Positions 1 through 9,816 of a stretch of DNA of 34,121 bases are shown here, piece by piece. The translations under genes were made by a program, and so were the position numbers. The notes below the pieces were generated by a model that saw only the letters and a list, made by a program, of their open reading frames with translations, did not search any database and was not told the DNA's origin. Each line of letters opens with the position of its first letter. The first letter of the stretch is position 1. Where the stretch lies: NCBI GenBank assembly GCA_031271205.1, contig JAISWG010000027.1, forward strand, positions 1-34,121, read 5' to 3'. Source of the stretch: Endomicrobium sp. (GTDB lineage: Bacteria > Elusimicrobiota > Endomicrobiia > Endomicrobiales > Endomicrobiaceae).

Positions 1-673
1 TTTATGCCCAGTATAAAAAACCTCATATAAACTTCATAGACAGAATTTCTCTTGGACTATAAATCTAACTGATCAAAAATACAGAGTTGTATTATTCTCT
101 TAAACTTGGCTAATATACCAGAGCTCAACAACAATATAAGCTACCTATTTATACTCTTTATTCCTATTTTAAATTTTAGAAATTAAAATACTTTTACTGC
201 ATATACTCTTCTCGTTAATATTAGCTTGTTAACATTAAAAATCATTTATATTGCCCATCTTCCTCTGTTTTTCTCGTTACTATTTTCGAAACTATATAAA
301 AAAATTAATAGATATCTATCAATATAAATTTCCCAGATACGACAATAGAAGAATGCAGTTATTCTTTTTATAGAAAACAAGTTATATTGTCGTAGAGAAA
401 TAACGAATACTGTTTTCTATCAAATAAAATATGTTTTTTCACTTGACAATAAAATTTTACATTCTAAAATTTCGACCATATATCCACTTTGCATAAAGTT
501 AATAAGACTGTGATTTATATTGAAATAGACAATTCTGTTGTTGAAATCATAAAAAATAATTTTCTCATTTAGACACGTTTTCAATAATAAAAGTTTGAAC
601 ATATACAATATAAATACTGATTTTATAAACAAAGCAAATTAAAATATAAGTTAATATTTATAGGTATTATACT
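1..673. other. non-coding / decayed stretch, no gene seen
   Basis: I see no intact gene, RNA gene or recognisable relic here. The only track ORF (420..632, minus) encodes a low-complexity F/I/L/N-rich peptide typical of random AT-rich sequence. It has no convincing ribosome binding site. The stretch is probably eroded former coding sequence, but no motif survives that I can name. Confidence 0.5.
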
Positions 674-841
674 CTACCCGATAAATTTTTTTATATTTAA
701 ACAGTCGTTATTGTACAAAATATTCTTCGTATTAGTTAAAAATTCTCTAACCATCTCATAATTTTTGGCATTAACGCTTTCAAAAACAAGAGCTATAATA
801 TCGGGAAAGCTAAATTCTATAACATCTCTAGACAAAATACC
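674..841 (-). pseudogene. possible unidentified gene fragment
   Basis: The minus strand has an open stretch of about 55 codons bounded by an in-frame TAA upstream and a TAG at 674-676. It reads ...DVIEFSFPDIIALVFESVN... then VREFLTNTKNIL. It lacks a start codon, so it is absent from the ORF track. Its residue mix (D, E, V, A, G with alternating hydrophobics) is more protein-like than the surrounding random ORFs. I do not recognise a family. It overlaps the plus-strand track ORF 765..968, which I regard as noise. An open stretch this long can arise by chance at this base composition, so confidence is low. Confidence 0.22.
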
Positions 842-1890
842 TTATAAACTATACATAAACAAAACGTTTTACAAAAAAATAGTTCGATATAAATTCTTAT
901 CAAAAGGCTATCTTGATGACAAAATAAATACTGAAAAAATAAGATTGACTTATGTACGAATTAAATAGAACAACCCACAAGAAAAAATCTTTCAAGTACA
1001 AAAAAAATAATCCAAAACCGCATAAATGTTCGTTCTTTTGTACAAATAATCCAACTTTTTGTCGTATTTTGAACATTTTCTTAGATAAATTTACAAAATT
1101 TTTTCATATCTTATCATACTTGCGTGTTTGTTATAGGAATATTCTCTTGTCAAAATCTATTTACAAGATAACATCTTTTATATCTTGCTGATACAAATAT
1201 CGCAAAGCCACATTTAAATTTAGTAAATTTATTTGGACAACACAGTTACAATATGAAAATCATACTCGTTATACATGTCAGTGAAGATAATGTGACAAAA
1301 GCATAATAAATCTCTTTCATACTGTATGGTTATCTGTAAATATAGCTGGATTTTCACCACCACAACTTATATAGAATAGAGTTGATTTTATTCAAATACC
1401 GACAACACTTTTTGCTATGATAAATTCTTAAGTAAGCAGTAAGACTTGCACTTAAACATAACCAATAGAAAATATACTGGATTTTATCAGCTTAAATTGT
1501 TATATATAACACTTCTTTCTTAGAGTCTCTTCCTGAAATGCAGATAAGAAACGGATTGTAAAAATTATAGAATATACTTTTATTTTGATTATAATTTTAT
1601 AATTAAGTTAAATTATATCGTAAAAAGATCTTGATTAATAGGCTCAGGATTGTATTAAGCTTCAATCACATTTACACACTATACACTTAAAAAAAACTAT
1701 AACTCATTATAGAAATTTTTACATGGTGAAAAACTATAACAATAGAAATATGCTCCTTGAAAAATATAACTTTCTTTGAAGTTTTAAAACTATACGTGAA
1801 TAAGAGAGAAACATATAGCAAAGCGGAAAAAACTCTGAATTTGGCAACATTTAATTTAGATAAAAATAACCAAAACAATTTCTAATACTT
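842..1890. other. stretch without a recognisable gene
   Basis: Track ORFs 952..1191 (+) and 1687..1878 (-) have biased, low-information compositions and no good ribosome binding sites. Short minus-strand pieces, for example one reading SCGGENPAIFTDN near 1340-1380, look protein-like but are broken by stops and match nothing I can name. The stretch is probably decayed coding DNA. Confidence 0.45.
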
Positions 1891-2297
1891 ATGAAAAAGG
1901 CAAAAAGAAGAAAAAACTTGTGTATTAAAATGGTCAAAATATAATAAATGTACTTGGTAAAAGAGAAGCTAAAATATATGAAACTATCAATCTTTCTGAG
2001 ATTGAGAAGCAATTAGCAGCTTTGCAAAAGAATTAAAAATTGAAGTTTAGTTTTTTCAGTCAAATCATAAAGACAAAGTTATAGATAAATTCAAGAACTG
2101 TTATAAAAAATTTGTGAATTTATACATGTATAAATCGATTAGCATAATAAACACTTTGCAGCAACAATCTCAATCCGATGATAGAAGTTCATATTTCAAA
2201 TATTTACACAAGAAGATTTTAGGTATAAATCTTTTTATATTACTACTGTGCTTTTTGGAGTAGACGAATGTTTTTTTTTGCCTTAATAGTGTTTTAG
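1891..2297 (+). pseudogene. aroQ: aroQ relic (type II 3-dehydroquinate dehydratase), multiply frameshifted
   Basis: Reading across frames on the plus strand recovers the family's order of motifs. Near the start, GTATTAAAATGGTCAAAATAT corresponds to a former VLNGQNIN. It is followed by LGKREAKIYETINLSEIEKQ and LAALQKN, then after a stop a piece equivalent to FFQSNHKDKVIDKF. Close to the end come IEVHISNIYTR and, in another frame, FRYKSFYITTVLFGV, the usual VEVHISNI..RE.FRHKS...GV block. The intact enzyme (about 145 residues, a dodecamer) dehydrates 3-dehydroquinate in the shikimate pathway. At least four frameshifts or in-frame stops plus loss of the central GAYTHTS region mean it cannot work. 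Boundaries are approximate. Another aroD/aroQ would be needed elsewhere if aromatic synthesis is intact. Confidence 0.78.
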
Positions 2298-2321
2298 TAC
2301 AAAATTTTAGAGAGTAACTTT

Positions 2322-2347
2322 AACAAAACAATGCTTAAAAAAGCACT
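2322..2347 (-). terminator. putative terminator after gmhA
   Basis: On the minus strand AGTGCTT-TTTT-AAGCATT forms a 7-bp stem (one G-U pair). It is followed by a T-rich run (GTTTTGTT), about 20 bases beyond the gmhA stop. It would end the pepQ-efp-accBC-gmhA transcript. The stem is AT-rich, so its strength is uncertain. Confidence 0.42.
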
Positions 2348-2367
2348 AATTCATTAATATATTTATT

Positions 2368-2961
2368 TTAGATAAAGATTTTCTCTTCAACAAATTTAGC
2401 TATTATATGTATCAAAAGTATATGACACTCTTGCGTTCTTGCTGTAACTTTAGACGGCGCACAATAGCACAAATCACACATACGCTTCACCTTTCCGCCA
2501 TCAGAATTTGTCATTCCTATCGTAAATATGTCCAATTTTTTAGCGAATTCCAAAGCATTTATAATATTTTTTGAATTACCGCTTGTTGATATAACTACGA
2601 AAATATCTCCTTCTTGAGCAAAAGCTTCCAACTGTCTGCTAAAAGAATAGTCATAGGCAAAATCATTGCCTATTGCAGTCAAAGAAGATACGTTTTCATT
2701 TAGAGCAATAGACGCAAGAGCTGCTCTGTTTTTTTCAAAACGAACTACCATTTCCGCAGAAAAATGCAAAGCATCAGAAGCAGATCCACCATTTCCGCAT
2801 ATAATAACCTTTCTATTGTTTTTATAAGTTTCAACAATTTTATTTACGACTTTATAAATATATCCAAGCTGAGCAACTTCAAGCATTTTTTTCTTTGCTT
2901 CAATGCTATCGTTTATAAGAGCTTTAATTATTTCTTTGTCATTATTTTCCATTATTCCCAT
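2368..2961 (-). CDS. gmhA: sedoheptulose-7-phosphate isomerase GmhA
   Basis: GmhA converts D-sedoheptulose 7-phosphate to D-glycero-D-manno-heptose 7-phosphate, the first step of heptose synthesis for the LPS inner core, in the cytoplasm. It is a SIS-domain protein. Visible blocks are ICGNGGSASDALHFSAEMV (phosphosugar-binding loop), VISTSGNSKNIINALEFAK (SIS signature with the Ser/Thr-rich loop) and TARTQECHILLIHIIAKFVE near the C-terminus (Glu and His of the active site). Length (about 197 aa) fits the family. The track start is a TTG. I prefer the ATG at 2961, with GGGAA upstream, or the ATG at 2952. The gene overlaps the 3' end of accC by about 20 bases, so it is translationally coupled as the last gene of the pepQ operon. 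The partner phosphatase gmhB lies at 15.9 kb. Confidence 0.93.
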   Translation of the reverse strand: MGIMENNDKEIIKALINDSIEAKKKMLEVAQLGYIYKVVNKIVETYKNNRKVIICGNGGSASDALHFSAEMVVRFEKNRAALASIALNENVSSLTAIGNDFAYDYSFSRQLEAFAQEGDIFVVISTSGNSKNIINALEFAKKLDIFTIGMTNSDGGKVKRMCDLCYCAPSKVTARTQECHILLIHIIAKFVEEKIFI

Positions 2962-4312
2962 TTTTATTCCCAAATATATACTTTGAAAGAAAGTCTGTAC
3001 TTACACTTCCTTTGCGAAACTGCTCGCTATTCATAATCTCAATATGCAGAGAAGATGTATTTTTAACATTTTTTATTTCCACTTCTCTCAAAGCCCTCTG
3101 CATTCTTGCAATAGATTCGTTTCTATCTACTCCAAAAGATATAACCTTTGCTAGTAAACTATCATAAAATGAAGGAATTGTGTATCCTGAATAAACATGC
3201 GTATCAATTCTGATTCCCGGACCTCCAGGCAAATATAATTTACCTATTTCACCAGGTGACGGGATAAAATCTTTATCTGGATCTTCAGCATTTATTCTAC
3301 ACTCTATAGCATGACCTAATATTTTTACTTTTTCAGAAACAACAGAAAGTTTTTCTCCTGCAGCAAGCTTTATTTGTTCTTTTAGAAGATCTATCCCTGT
3401 AACCATTTCAGTTATAGGATGCTCAACCTGAATTCTAGTGTTCATTTCTATGAAATAAAAATGACCTTTCTTATCTACTAAAAATTCTACCGTGCCTACG
3501 GTAACATATCTAATCGCAGCGGCGGCATTCCTTGCAGCTTTTCCCATTTTTTTTCTGAGAGATTCGCTTATTAAAGTAGAAGGACTCTCTTCAACAAGTT
3601 TTTGATGCCTTCTTTGGATTGAACAATCTCTCTCAGGCAAATAAGCGATTTTGCCGTATTTATCCCCAAGAATTTGAAATTCTATATGATGAGGGTCATC
3701 AATATATTTTTCCATATACACATCAGGATTATCAAATGCAGCTTTGGCTTCAGTTTGAGCCATTACAACAGCATTTTGAAGAGTTTCCTCAGAATTTACT
3801 ATTCTCATTCCCTTCCCGCCACCACCCGCTGTGGCTTTAATTATCACAGGATACCCTATCTTTTTTGCTATAGCAAAAATTTTAGGATCATTAGCGCTTA
3901 TAAGACCGTCGGAGCCTGGAATCACAGGAACGCCTGATTTTCTCATAAGTTCAATAGCAGTTATTTTGTCTCCCATCTTTTCTATAGATTCTTTTGAAGG
4001 CCCAATAAATTTTAAACCACAAGCTTCGCAAACTTCGGCAAAATAAGTATTTTCAGATAAAAAACCATACCCCGGATGGATAGCATCTGCTTCTGAAATT
4101 TCTGCCGCAGCTATAATGTTTGGTATGTTAAGATAACTATCAGAAGCACTTGCTTCGCCAATACACACAGACTGCTCAGCAAGTTTTACATGCATGCTAT
4201 CTCTATCAACCTCTGAATGTATGGCAACCGAATTAATCCCAAGCTCTCTGCACGCTCTTATTATTCTACATGCTATTTCACCTCTATTTGCAATTAAAAC
4301 CTTTTTAAACAT
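2942..4312 (-). CDS. accC: biotin carboxylase subunit of acetyl-CoA carboxylase
   Basis: AccC carboxylates the biotin carried by BCCP using ATP and bicarbonate, the first half-reaction of malonyl-CoA formation. All three expected regions are present: the N-terminal biotin carboxylase fold (VLIANRGEIACRIIRACREL, HPGYGFLSEN), the ATP-grasp domain with KATAGGGGKGM, HIEFQILGD and ERDCSIQRRHQKLVEE, and the catalytic FIEMNTRIQVEHPITEMVTG with its Glu/Asn/Arg. A C-terminal carboxylase domain follows (GHAIECRINAEDP). The length of 456 aa is close to the E. coli enzyme. GGGAGATAAG precedes the ATG. accB ends 24 bases upstream, giving the classical accB-accC order. The carboxyltransferase genes accA/accD are not in this window, so pairing with another biotin-dependent carboxylase cannot be excluded from sequence alone. 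Confidence 0.96.
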   Translation of the reverse strand: MFKKVLIANRGEIACRIIRACRELGINSVAIHSEVDRDSMHVKLAEQSVCIGEASASDSYLNIPNIIAAAEISEADAIHPGYGFLSENTYFAEVCEACGLKFIGPSKESIEKMGDKITAIELMRKSGVPVIPGSDGLISANDPKIFAIAKKIGYPVIIKATAGGGGKGMRIVNSEETLQNAVVMAQTEAKAAFDNPDVYMEKYIDDPHHIEFQILGDKYGKIAYLPERDCSIQRRHQKLVEESPSTLISESLRKKMGKAARNAAAAIRYVTVGTVEFLVDKKGHFYFIEMNTRIQVEHPITEMVTGIDLLKEQIKLAAGEKLSVVSEKVKILGHAIECRINAEDPDKDFIPSPGEIGKLYLPGGPGIRIDTHVYSGYTIPSFYDSLLAKVISFGVDRNESIARMQRALREVEIKNVKNTSSLHIEIMNSEQFRKGSVSTDFLSKYIFGNKNGNNGK

Positions 4313-4336
4313 CTTATCTCCCGAACGTTTGACAAA

Positions 4337-4747
4337 TTATTTACTCACCGTATCAACTAAAAATAATTTTTGGCCATATTCAATGGCTTGACCATTTGAA
4401 ACAAAAACTTTTACTATTTTACCATTAACCTTACTTTTTATGTCTTTAATAATCTTCATTGCTTCTATTTGACCAATTTTTTGGTCAACTACAATATTAT
4501 CACCATCTCTTATAAAACCATTCACAAAGGTACCTACCATTGTTGATTTGATTAGAACTATAGAGCCTCTTTCTTCCACCTTTTTGACTTCAACAGCAAT
4601 TTTTTTGATAGATGCAATAGGAACTGCAACAGTTTCAACTTCCGATTTTTTAAAATACAAAGATTGATTACCGTTGTGATATTCCATTTCTTCAATGTCG
4701 GTATACTTGATTGATTTTAAAAATTCTTTTATTTCCTGTGGATTCAT
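4337..4747 (-). CDS. accB: biotin carboxyl carrier protein (BCCP)
   Basis: BCCP carries biotin between biotin carboxylase and the carboxyltransferase. The protein is 136 aa: an N-terminal helical segment (about residues 1-25), a linker, and a C-terminal biotinyl domain (about 60-136) with the EAMKI motif, whose Lys98 is the biotinylated residue. Oddity: between GTF and EAMK there are about 20 residues, whereas my recollection of bacterial ACC-type BCCP is about 27, the difference being the 'thumb' (a PSPDAKAF-like segment). The usual APM before VGTF is here STM. The domain therefore looks thumbless, more like biotinyl domains of other carboxylases, although the neighbouring accC supports an ACC role. 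It lies in the pepQ-efp-accB-accC-gmhA order, 73 bases after efp. Confidence 0.92.
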   Translation of the reverse strand: MNPQEIKEFLKSIKYTDIEEMEYHNGNQSLYFKKSEVETVAVPIASIKKIAVEVKKVEERGSIVLIKSTMVGTFVNGFIRDGDNIVVDQKIGQIEAMKIIKDIKSKVNGKIVKVFVSNGQAIEYGQKLFLVDTVSK

Positions 4748-4820
4748 TTTAACCTCTATTACATTTATACCTCATCAAAACAAGAAGTATTAAAATTTTC
4801 ACTGACAAATACAGATTTAA

Positions 4821-5378
4821 TCATACTCTCTCTGTATACTCTCCAGTTTTTGTATCCACTTTTATTTTGTCACCTTTCTTAATAAAAAGAGGAACGCGAA
4901 TATCCGCACCTGTTTCAAGTTTTGCTATCTTTGTAAGGTTGGAAATTGAATCGCCTTTAATTCCGGGTTCTGCTTCAGTTATTGTCATTTCTATTATTAT
5001 CGGAACCTCTATGCCAATAAGCTCATTTTCAAGATATATAGCTTCAATTTCAAGATTTTCTTTAAGATAATTTACTTTATCTCCTAACAATTCTTGAGAA
5101 ACGCTTACCTGTTCATATGTATTCACATCCATAAAATTAAAATTTACACCTTTTTTGTACAAAAATTGCTTTTTTTGTCTTGTAATGCTTAAAGTTTCAA
5201 ATTTCTCTCCTGACTTAAAAGTACGTTCAATAATGCCGCCTTTTTTAAGATGTTTCAACTTAACACGCATTACAGCTCCGCCTTTTCCTGGTTTATGATT
5301 TTGAAACCAAACAATCTGATAAGGACTGTTATCTACTAAAATATTAAGTCCATTTTTAAAATCCGATGTTGAAATCAT
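4821..5378 (-). CDS. efp: translation elongation factor P
   Basis: EF-P binds between the P and E sites of the ribosome and relieves stalling at polyproline runs. The protein is 185 aa, the standard bacterial length. It has the N-terminal KOW-like domain (STSDFKNGLNILVDNSPYQI), the loop NHKPGKGGA with Lys32 at the position that is post-translationally modified in many bacteria, and two OB domains, the last ending GDKIKVDTKTGEYTERV. The ATG follows GGGAGAAAGG. It starts 13 bases after the pepQ stop, so the two are surely cotranscribed. A pepQ-efp-accB-accC arrangement is common in bacteria. No modification enzyme (EpmA/EpmB or EarP) is in the window. Confidence 0.97.
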   Translation of the reverse strand: MISTSDFKNGLNILVDNSPYQIVWFQNHKPGKGGAVMRVKLKHLKKGGIIERTFKSGEKFETLSITRQKKQFLYKKGVNFNFMDVNTYEQVSVSQELLGDKVNYLKENLEIEAIYLENELIGIEVPIIIEMTITEAEPGIKGDSISNLTKIAKLETGADIRVPLFIKKGDKIKVDTKTGEYTERV

Positions 5379-5391
5379 CCTTTCTCCCTAT

Positions 5392-6447
5392 TTAATAACA
5401 TGCTGCTGAAGTCAACACTTCACAACCATCTTCTTTTATAAGTATTGTATCTTCTATTCTAACACCAAACTCTTGCTCAATATATATTCCAGGCTCTACG
5501 GTAACAGTCATTCCCGCAACAAAAACACCCTTAACATTTGAGGATAACGAAGGCATTTCATGAATTTCTATTCCAACCCCGTGTCCAGTAGCATGTATAA
5601 ACTTATTCTTATACCCAGCAGATTCTATGACACTTCTTGCAGTTTTGTCAGCCCAAGAAATAGGCAAACCAGCCTTTATTCCTTTCAATACAGCTTCCTG
5701 CGAACACTTAACAACATTCCAAATCTGCTGCTTACGATCATCGTCAATCCTATCTAAAAAATATGTACGCGTCAAGTCTGAACAATAACCGTTGCAGATA
5801 CAACCTATATCAATCATTACAATATCATTTTGAATTAATTTCTTATCAGAGCTTATGTGATGAGGATTTGCAGAATTTTTTCCAAAAGCTATTATAGGAA
5901 CAAAACTTTTAGCTACATAATTTTTTGAAAATAACTCAAGAACTTTATAATGTACATCTAATTCACTAATACCCGGTTTAAGCTCTTTTCTGACAGTGTT
6001 ACAAACCGCTGAAATTATTTTACATGACTTCTTTAAATTATCTATTTCGTTATTTTTTTTTATCATTCTTACACTATCAAGCATGCCTATCTTTTTTTCA
6101 ATTTCTATACCATTTTGGTTTAATTTTTCGCTTACAACAATAAAATCCAAAGCTGTCATGTATTTTGGATCAACAAACATTTTTTTTGCATTGTTTTTTT
6201 TCAAAATTTCTAAAATAGTTTTATGAAAAGGAGTGCCAACATGTATATCTACACCTTTACCAAAAAAGAATTCTCTTACTTGACTTTCTATCATCTTAGA
6301 ACAAATAGCATAAGTTTTGTCATTAACACACAAAAACCAAAAACCATCAAACTCAGCCCCCGTAAGATAAAAAATTTCTTTTGAATTGGTAAATAGAACA
6401 CATCTTGCTTTCACAGCATTTATTATTTTATTTATATTTTCTTTCAT
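5392..6447 (-). CDS. pepQ: M24-family aminopeptidase P / Xaa-Pro dipeptidase
   Basis: This is a cytoplasmic metallopeptidase that cleaves an N-terminal residue or dipeptide next to proline. It has an N-terminal creatinase-like domain (about 1-125) and a C-terminal pita-bread catalytic domain. All five dinuclear metal ligands are visible: Asp in VMIDIGC, Asp in CSDLTRTY, His in HATGHGVGIEIHE, Glu in TVEPGIY and Glu in VRIEDT. The track starts at 6501, but a TTGACA...TATTTT promoter predicts transcription starting near 6472, downstream of that codon. The ATG at 6447, preceded by GGAGATAAAAAGAG, is therefore preferred (351 aa). Whether it is strictly PepP or PepQ is not decided by sequence. It heads the operon with efp and accBC. 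Confidence 0.93.
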   Translation of the reverse strand: MKENINKIINAVKARCVLFTNSKEIFYLTGAEFDGFWFLCVNDKTYAICSKMIESQVREFFFGKGVDIHVGTPFHKTILEILKKNNAKKMFVDPKYMTALDFIVVSEKLNQNGIEIEKKIGMLDSVRMIKKNNEIDNLKKSCKIISAVCNTVRKELKPGISELDVHYKVLELFSKNYVAKSFVPIIAFGKNSANPHHISSDKKLIQNDIVMIDIGCICNGYCSDLTRTYFLDRIDDDRKQQIWNVVKCSQEAVLKGIKAGLPISWADKTARSVIESAGYKNKFIHATGHGVGIEIHEMPSLSSNVKGVFVAGMTVTVEPGIYIEQEFGVRIEDTILIKEDGCEVLTSAACY

Positions 6448-6478
6448 CACTCTTTTTATCTCCAAATTTTTTCGATAT

Positions 6479-6508
6479 AAAATACTGTTTTTTGTATACA
6501 TATGTCAA
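6479..6508 (-). promoter_or_regulatory. sigma-70 promoter for pepQ-efp-accBC-gmhA
   Basis: On the minus strand TTGACA (6503-6508) is separated by 18 bases from TATTTT (6479-6484). The predicted start near 6472 gives a leader of about 25 bases to the ATG at 6447. It is back to back with the csp promoter, whose -35 box lies 23 bases away. Confidence 0.6.
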
Positions 6509-6531
6509 CACACGTCATATTGCACATATAC

Positions 6532-6561
6532 TTGACAATTATATAATTATTTTATTAGAAT
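6532..6561 (+). promoter_or_regulatory. sigma-70 promoter for the cold-shock gene
   Basis: TTGACA (6532-6537) is followed after 18 bases by TAGAAT (6556-6561). Transcription would start near 6568, leaving a structured leader of about 70 bases before the csp ATG. Confidence 0.6.
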
Positions 6562-6569
6562 GATAAGGC

Positions 6570-6616
6570 AATCACTAAAAAGTGGTTGTAATCTTAGTGT
6601 CTGCTAATGTGCAGAC
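6570..6616 (+). promoter_or_regulatory. structured 5' leader of the cold-shock mRNA
   Basis: Three competing stems are visible. AATCACT-AAAA-AGTGGTT (6570-6587) has a 7-bp stem. CACTAA (6573-6578) can alternatively pair with TTAGTG (6594-6599). GTCTGC-TAATGT-GCAGAC (6599-6616) is a perfect 6-bp hairpin. The ribosome binding site AAGGAG (about 6623-6628) lies just beyond and is not itself in a stem. Temperature-sensitive rearranging leaders are known for cspA-type mRNAs. A similar role here is inference. Confidence 0.4.
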
Positions 6617-6636
6617 AAAAAAAAGGAGTTGCAGTA

Positions 6637-6840
6637 ATGGCACAAGGTAAAGTTAAATGGTTTAACGACCAGAAAGGGTACGGGTTTATTTCTAATGATG
6701 ACGGATCTGGTGATGTTTTTGCACACTATTCAGCTATCCAGTCTGAAGGTTTCAAGTCATTATCGGAAGGCGACAGCGTAGAATTTGAAGTTGTAAATTC
6801 TGACAAAGGTCATAAAGCAGCAAACATAAAGAAAATCTAA
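6637..6840 (+). CDS. CspA-family cold-shock protein
   Basis: This is a small single-stranded nucleic-acid-binding protein, an RNA chaperone of the cold-shock domain family. It is 67 aa with one five-stranded OB fold. RNP1 is KGYGFI and RNP2 is VFAHY, with the aromatic surface residues (KWFND, YGFI, FAHY) in place. The track ORF begins at 6607, but the family start [10 protein letters not shown] at 6637 is directly preceded by AAAGGAG at proper spacing, so I use that. It is the only intact plus-strand gene recognised in the window, has its own promoter and structured leader, and ends at a strong terminator. Paralogue identity (cspA, cspB and so on) cannot be assigned. Confidence 0.95.
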   Translation: MAQGKVKWFNDQKGYGFISNDDGSGDVFAHYSAIQSEGFKSLSEGDSVEFEVVNSDKGHKAANIKKI

Positions 6841-6861
6841 ACTTGTTCTAAAAACCTTTTT

Positions 6862-6901
6862 AAAACAGGATTGAAAGAAGTATTTCAGTCCTGTTTTTTT
6901 T
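6862..6901 (+). terminator. rho-independent terminator of csp
   Basis: AAAACAGGA-T-TGAAA-GAAGTA-TTTCA-G-TCCTGTTTT forms a long, nearly perfect hairpin followed by eight or more T on the plus strand. It lies 20 bases after the csp stop. Confidence 0.85.
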
Positions 6902-6926
6902 GTTTATTATCTTGGGCCTAAGAAAC

Positions 6927-6962
6927 AAAAACCAGTTCCCAAATTCTGGGAACTGGTTTTTG
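6927..6962 (-). terminator. rho-independent terminator of groEL (probably bidirectional)
   Basis: AAAACCAGTTCCC-AAATTCT-GGGAACTGGTTTT is a perfect hairpin with at least 13 bp. A T run follows on both strands, so it can end groEL on the minus strand and back up the csp terminator on the plus strand. It starts about 17 bases past the groEL stop. Confidence 0.85.
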
Positions 6963-6978
6963 TATAAAAGAATATTTA

Positions 6979-8927
<1,949 letters not shown>

Positions 8928-8952
8928 TTCACTTCCTCCTTAATATTTTTTT

Positions 8953-8978
8953 GCGCTTTAAATATTTTATTTTAGCGC
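8953..8978 (-). promoter_or_regulatory. inverted repeat in the groES leader (possible operator, not CIRCE)
   Basis: GCGCT...AGCGC arms enclose an AT-rich core between the promoter and the groES ribosome binding site, where CIRCE would normally sit. An overlapping TTAGC-N7-GCTAA repeat lies just upstream. Neither matches CIRCE (TTAGCACTC-N9-GAGTGCTAA). A regulatory role is inference from position. Confidence 0.33.
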
Positions 8979-8996
8979 TTTAAGCTAATGACTGCT

Positions 8997-9025
8997 ATTA
9001 TACAACTAAAACTATGTAATGTCAA
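8997..9025 (-). promoter_or_regulatory. sigma-70 promoter for groES-groEL
   Basis: TTGACA (9020-9025) and TATAAT (8997-9002) on the minus strand are separated by 17 bases. Both hexamers match the consensus perfectly. Transcription should start near 8990, about 60 bases before the groES ATG. Confidence 0.8.
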
Positions 9026-9099
9026 CATTTAAAACAACAGTGCATTATTTCAAAAACAATACCACACTTGATTCAGAAAGTTTAACTTTTTAAAATTAA

Positions 9100-9816
9100 T
9101 TACATTTCTGCCATTTCTATAGAGCGTCTCAAATTAAAATTTTTTTTATATAATGCACTGCCAACAACTGCCCCGAAAACACCACATTGTTTAAGCTTAA
9201 TAACATCACCTTCTGTCTTTATACCTCCCGAAGCTATAACTTTAATGTTTTTTTTCAAAAGCTTTTTTATTCCTTTATAGTCAGGTCCATAAAACATCCC
9301 ATCCCTGGAAATGTCTGTATATAAAATATTTTGAACACCTATCTCTTCAAGGTTGTCAGCTAACCTAAATGCATCAATAGAAGTCATATCGTTCCAGCCA
9401 TTAACAGCAACTTTCCCATCTTTTGCATCAACAGCAACAATAATTCTTTCTTTACCGTATTTTTTTATAGATTCTTTTACAATCTTAATATTAGAAACAG
9501 CAAGAGTGCCTAGCACTACCTTTGCAGCTCCTAGACTAAAGATTTCAGATATTTTTTCTAAACTTCTTATACCTCCACCTACATGTACAGATATATTTAC
9601 GACACTGCATATCTGTTTAATAGTTTCTTTGTTTTTACCTTCCCCGCTAAAAGCGCCATCTAAGTCAACAACATGTATGCACTTTGCTCCGCAGGATTCC
9701 CATATTTTTGCAGCGTCTACAGGATCATTAGAATAAATAATTTCATGCTTTATCTTTCCCTGTTTTAATCTTACAGAATTACCTTGTCTTATATCTATAG
9801 CTGGGATTAAAATCAT
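9100..9816 (-). CDS. hisA: ProFAR isomerase HisA
   Basis: HisA isomerises ProFAR to PRFAR (fourth step of histidine synthesis). It is a (beta/alpha)8 barrel of 238 aa. The catalytic Asp of the first strand is in IPAIDIRQG, the second in TDISRDGM. The phosphate-binding loops HVGGGIRS and [10 protein letters not shown] are intact, as is the [14 protein letters not shown] region. It is the last gene of the his operon. Its start overlaps the 3' end of hisIE by 38 bases, with GGAGGG upstream of the ATG. I see no strong terminator between its stop and the groES promoter region. Confidence 0.96.
   Translation of the reverse strand: MILIPAIDIRQGNSVRLKQGKIKHEIIYSNDPVDAAKIWESCGAKCIHVVDLDGAFSGEGKNKETIKQICSVVNISVHVGGGIRSLEKISEIFSLGAAKVVLGTLAVSNIKIVKESIKKYGKERIIVAVDAKDGKVAVNGWNDMTSIDAFRLADNLEEIGVQNILYTDISRDGMFYGPDYKGIKKLLKKNIKVIASGGIKTEGDVIKLKQCGVFGAVVGSALYKKNFNLRRSIEMAEM

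Noticed and set aside
952-1191. 79-aa Cys- and Lys-rich ORF
   Set aside because: Its composition is what AT-rich random sequence gives, there is no ribosome binding site, and no domain is visible.
8953-8991. CIRCE element upstream of groES
   Set aside because: The repeat arms and spacing do not match TTAGCACTC-N9-GAGTGCTAA, so I list it only as an unclassified inverted repeat.
9353-9736. 127-aa plus-strand ORF inside hisA, and similar antisense ORFs in groEL, hisF, ligA, rlmN and typA
   Set aside because: They are antisense shadows of strongly supported genes, with Ser/Pro/Thr-rich compositions typical of reverse-frame translation.
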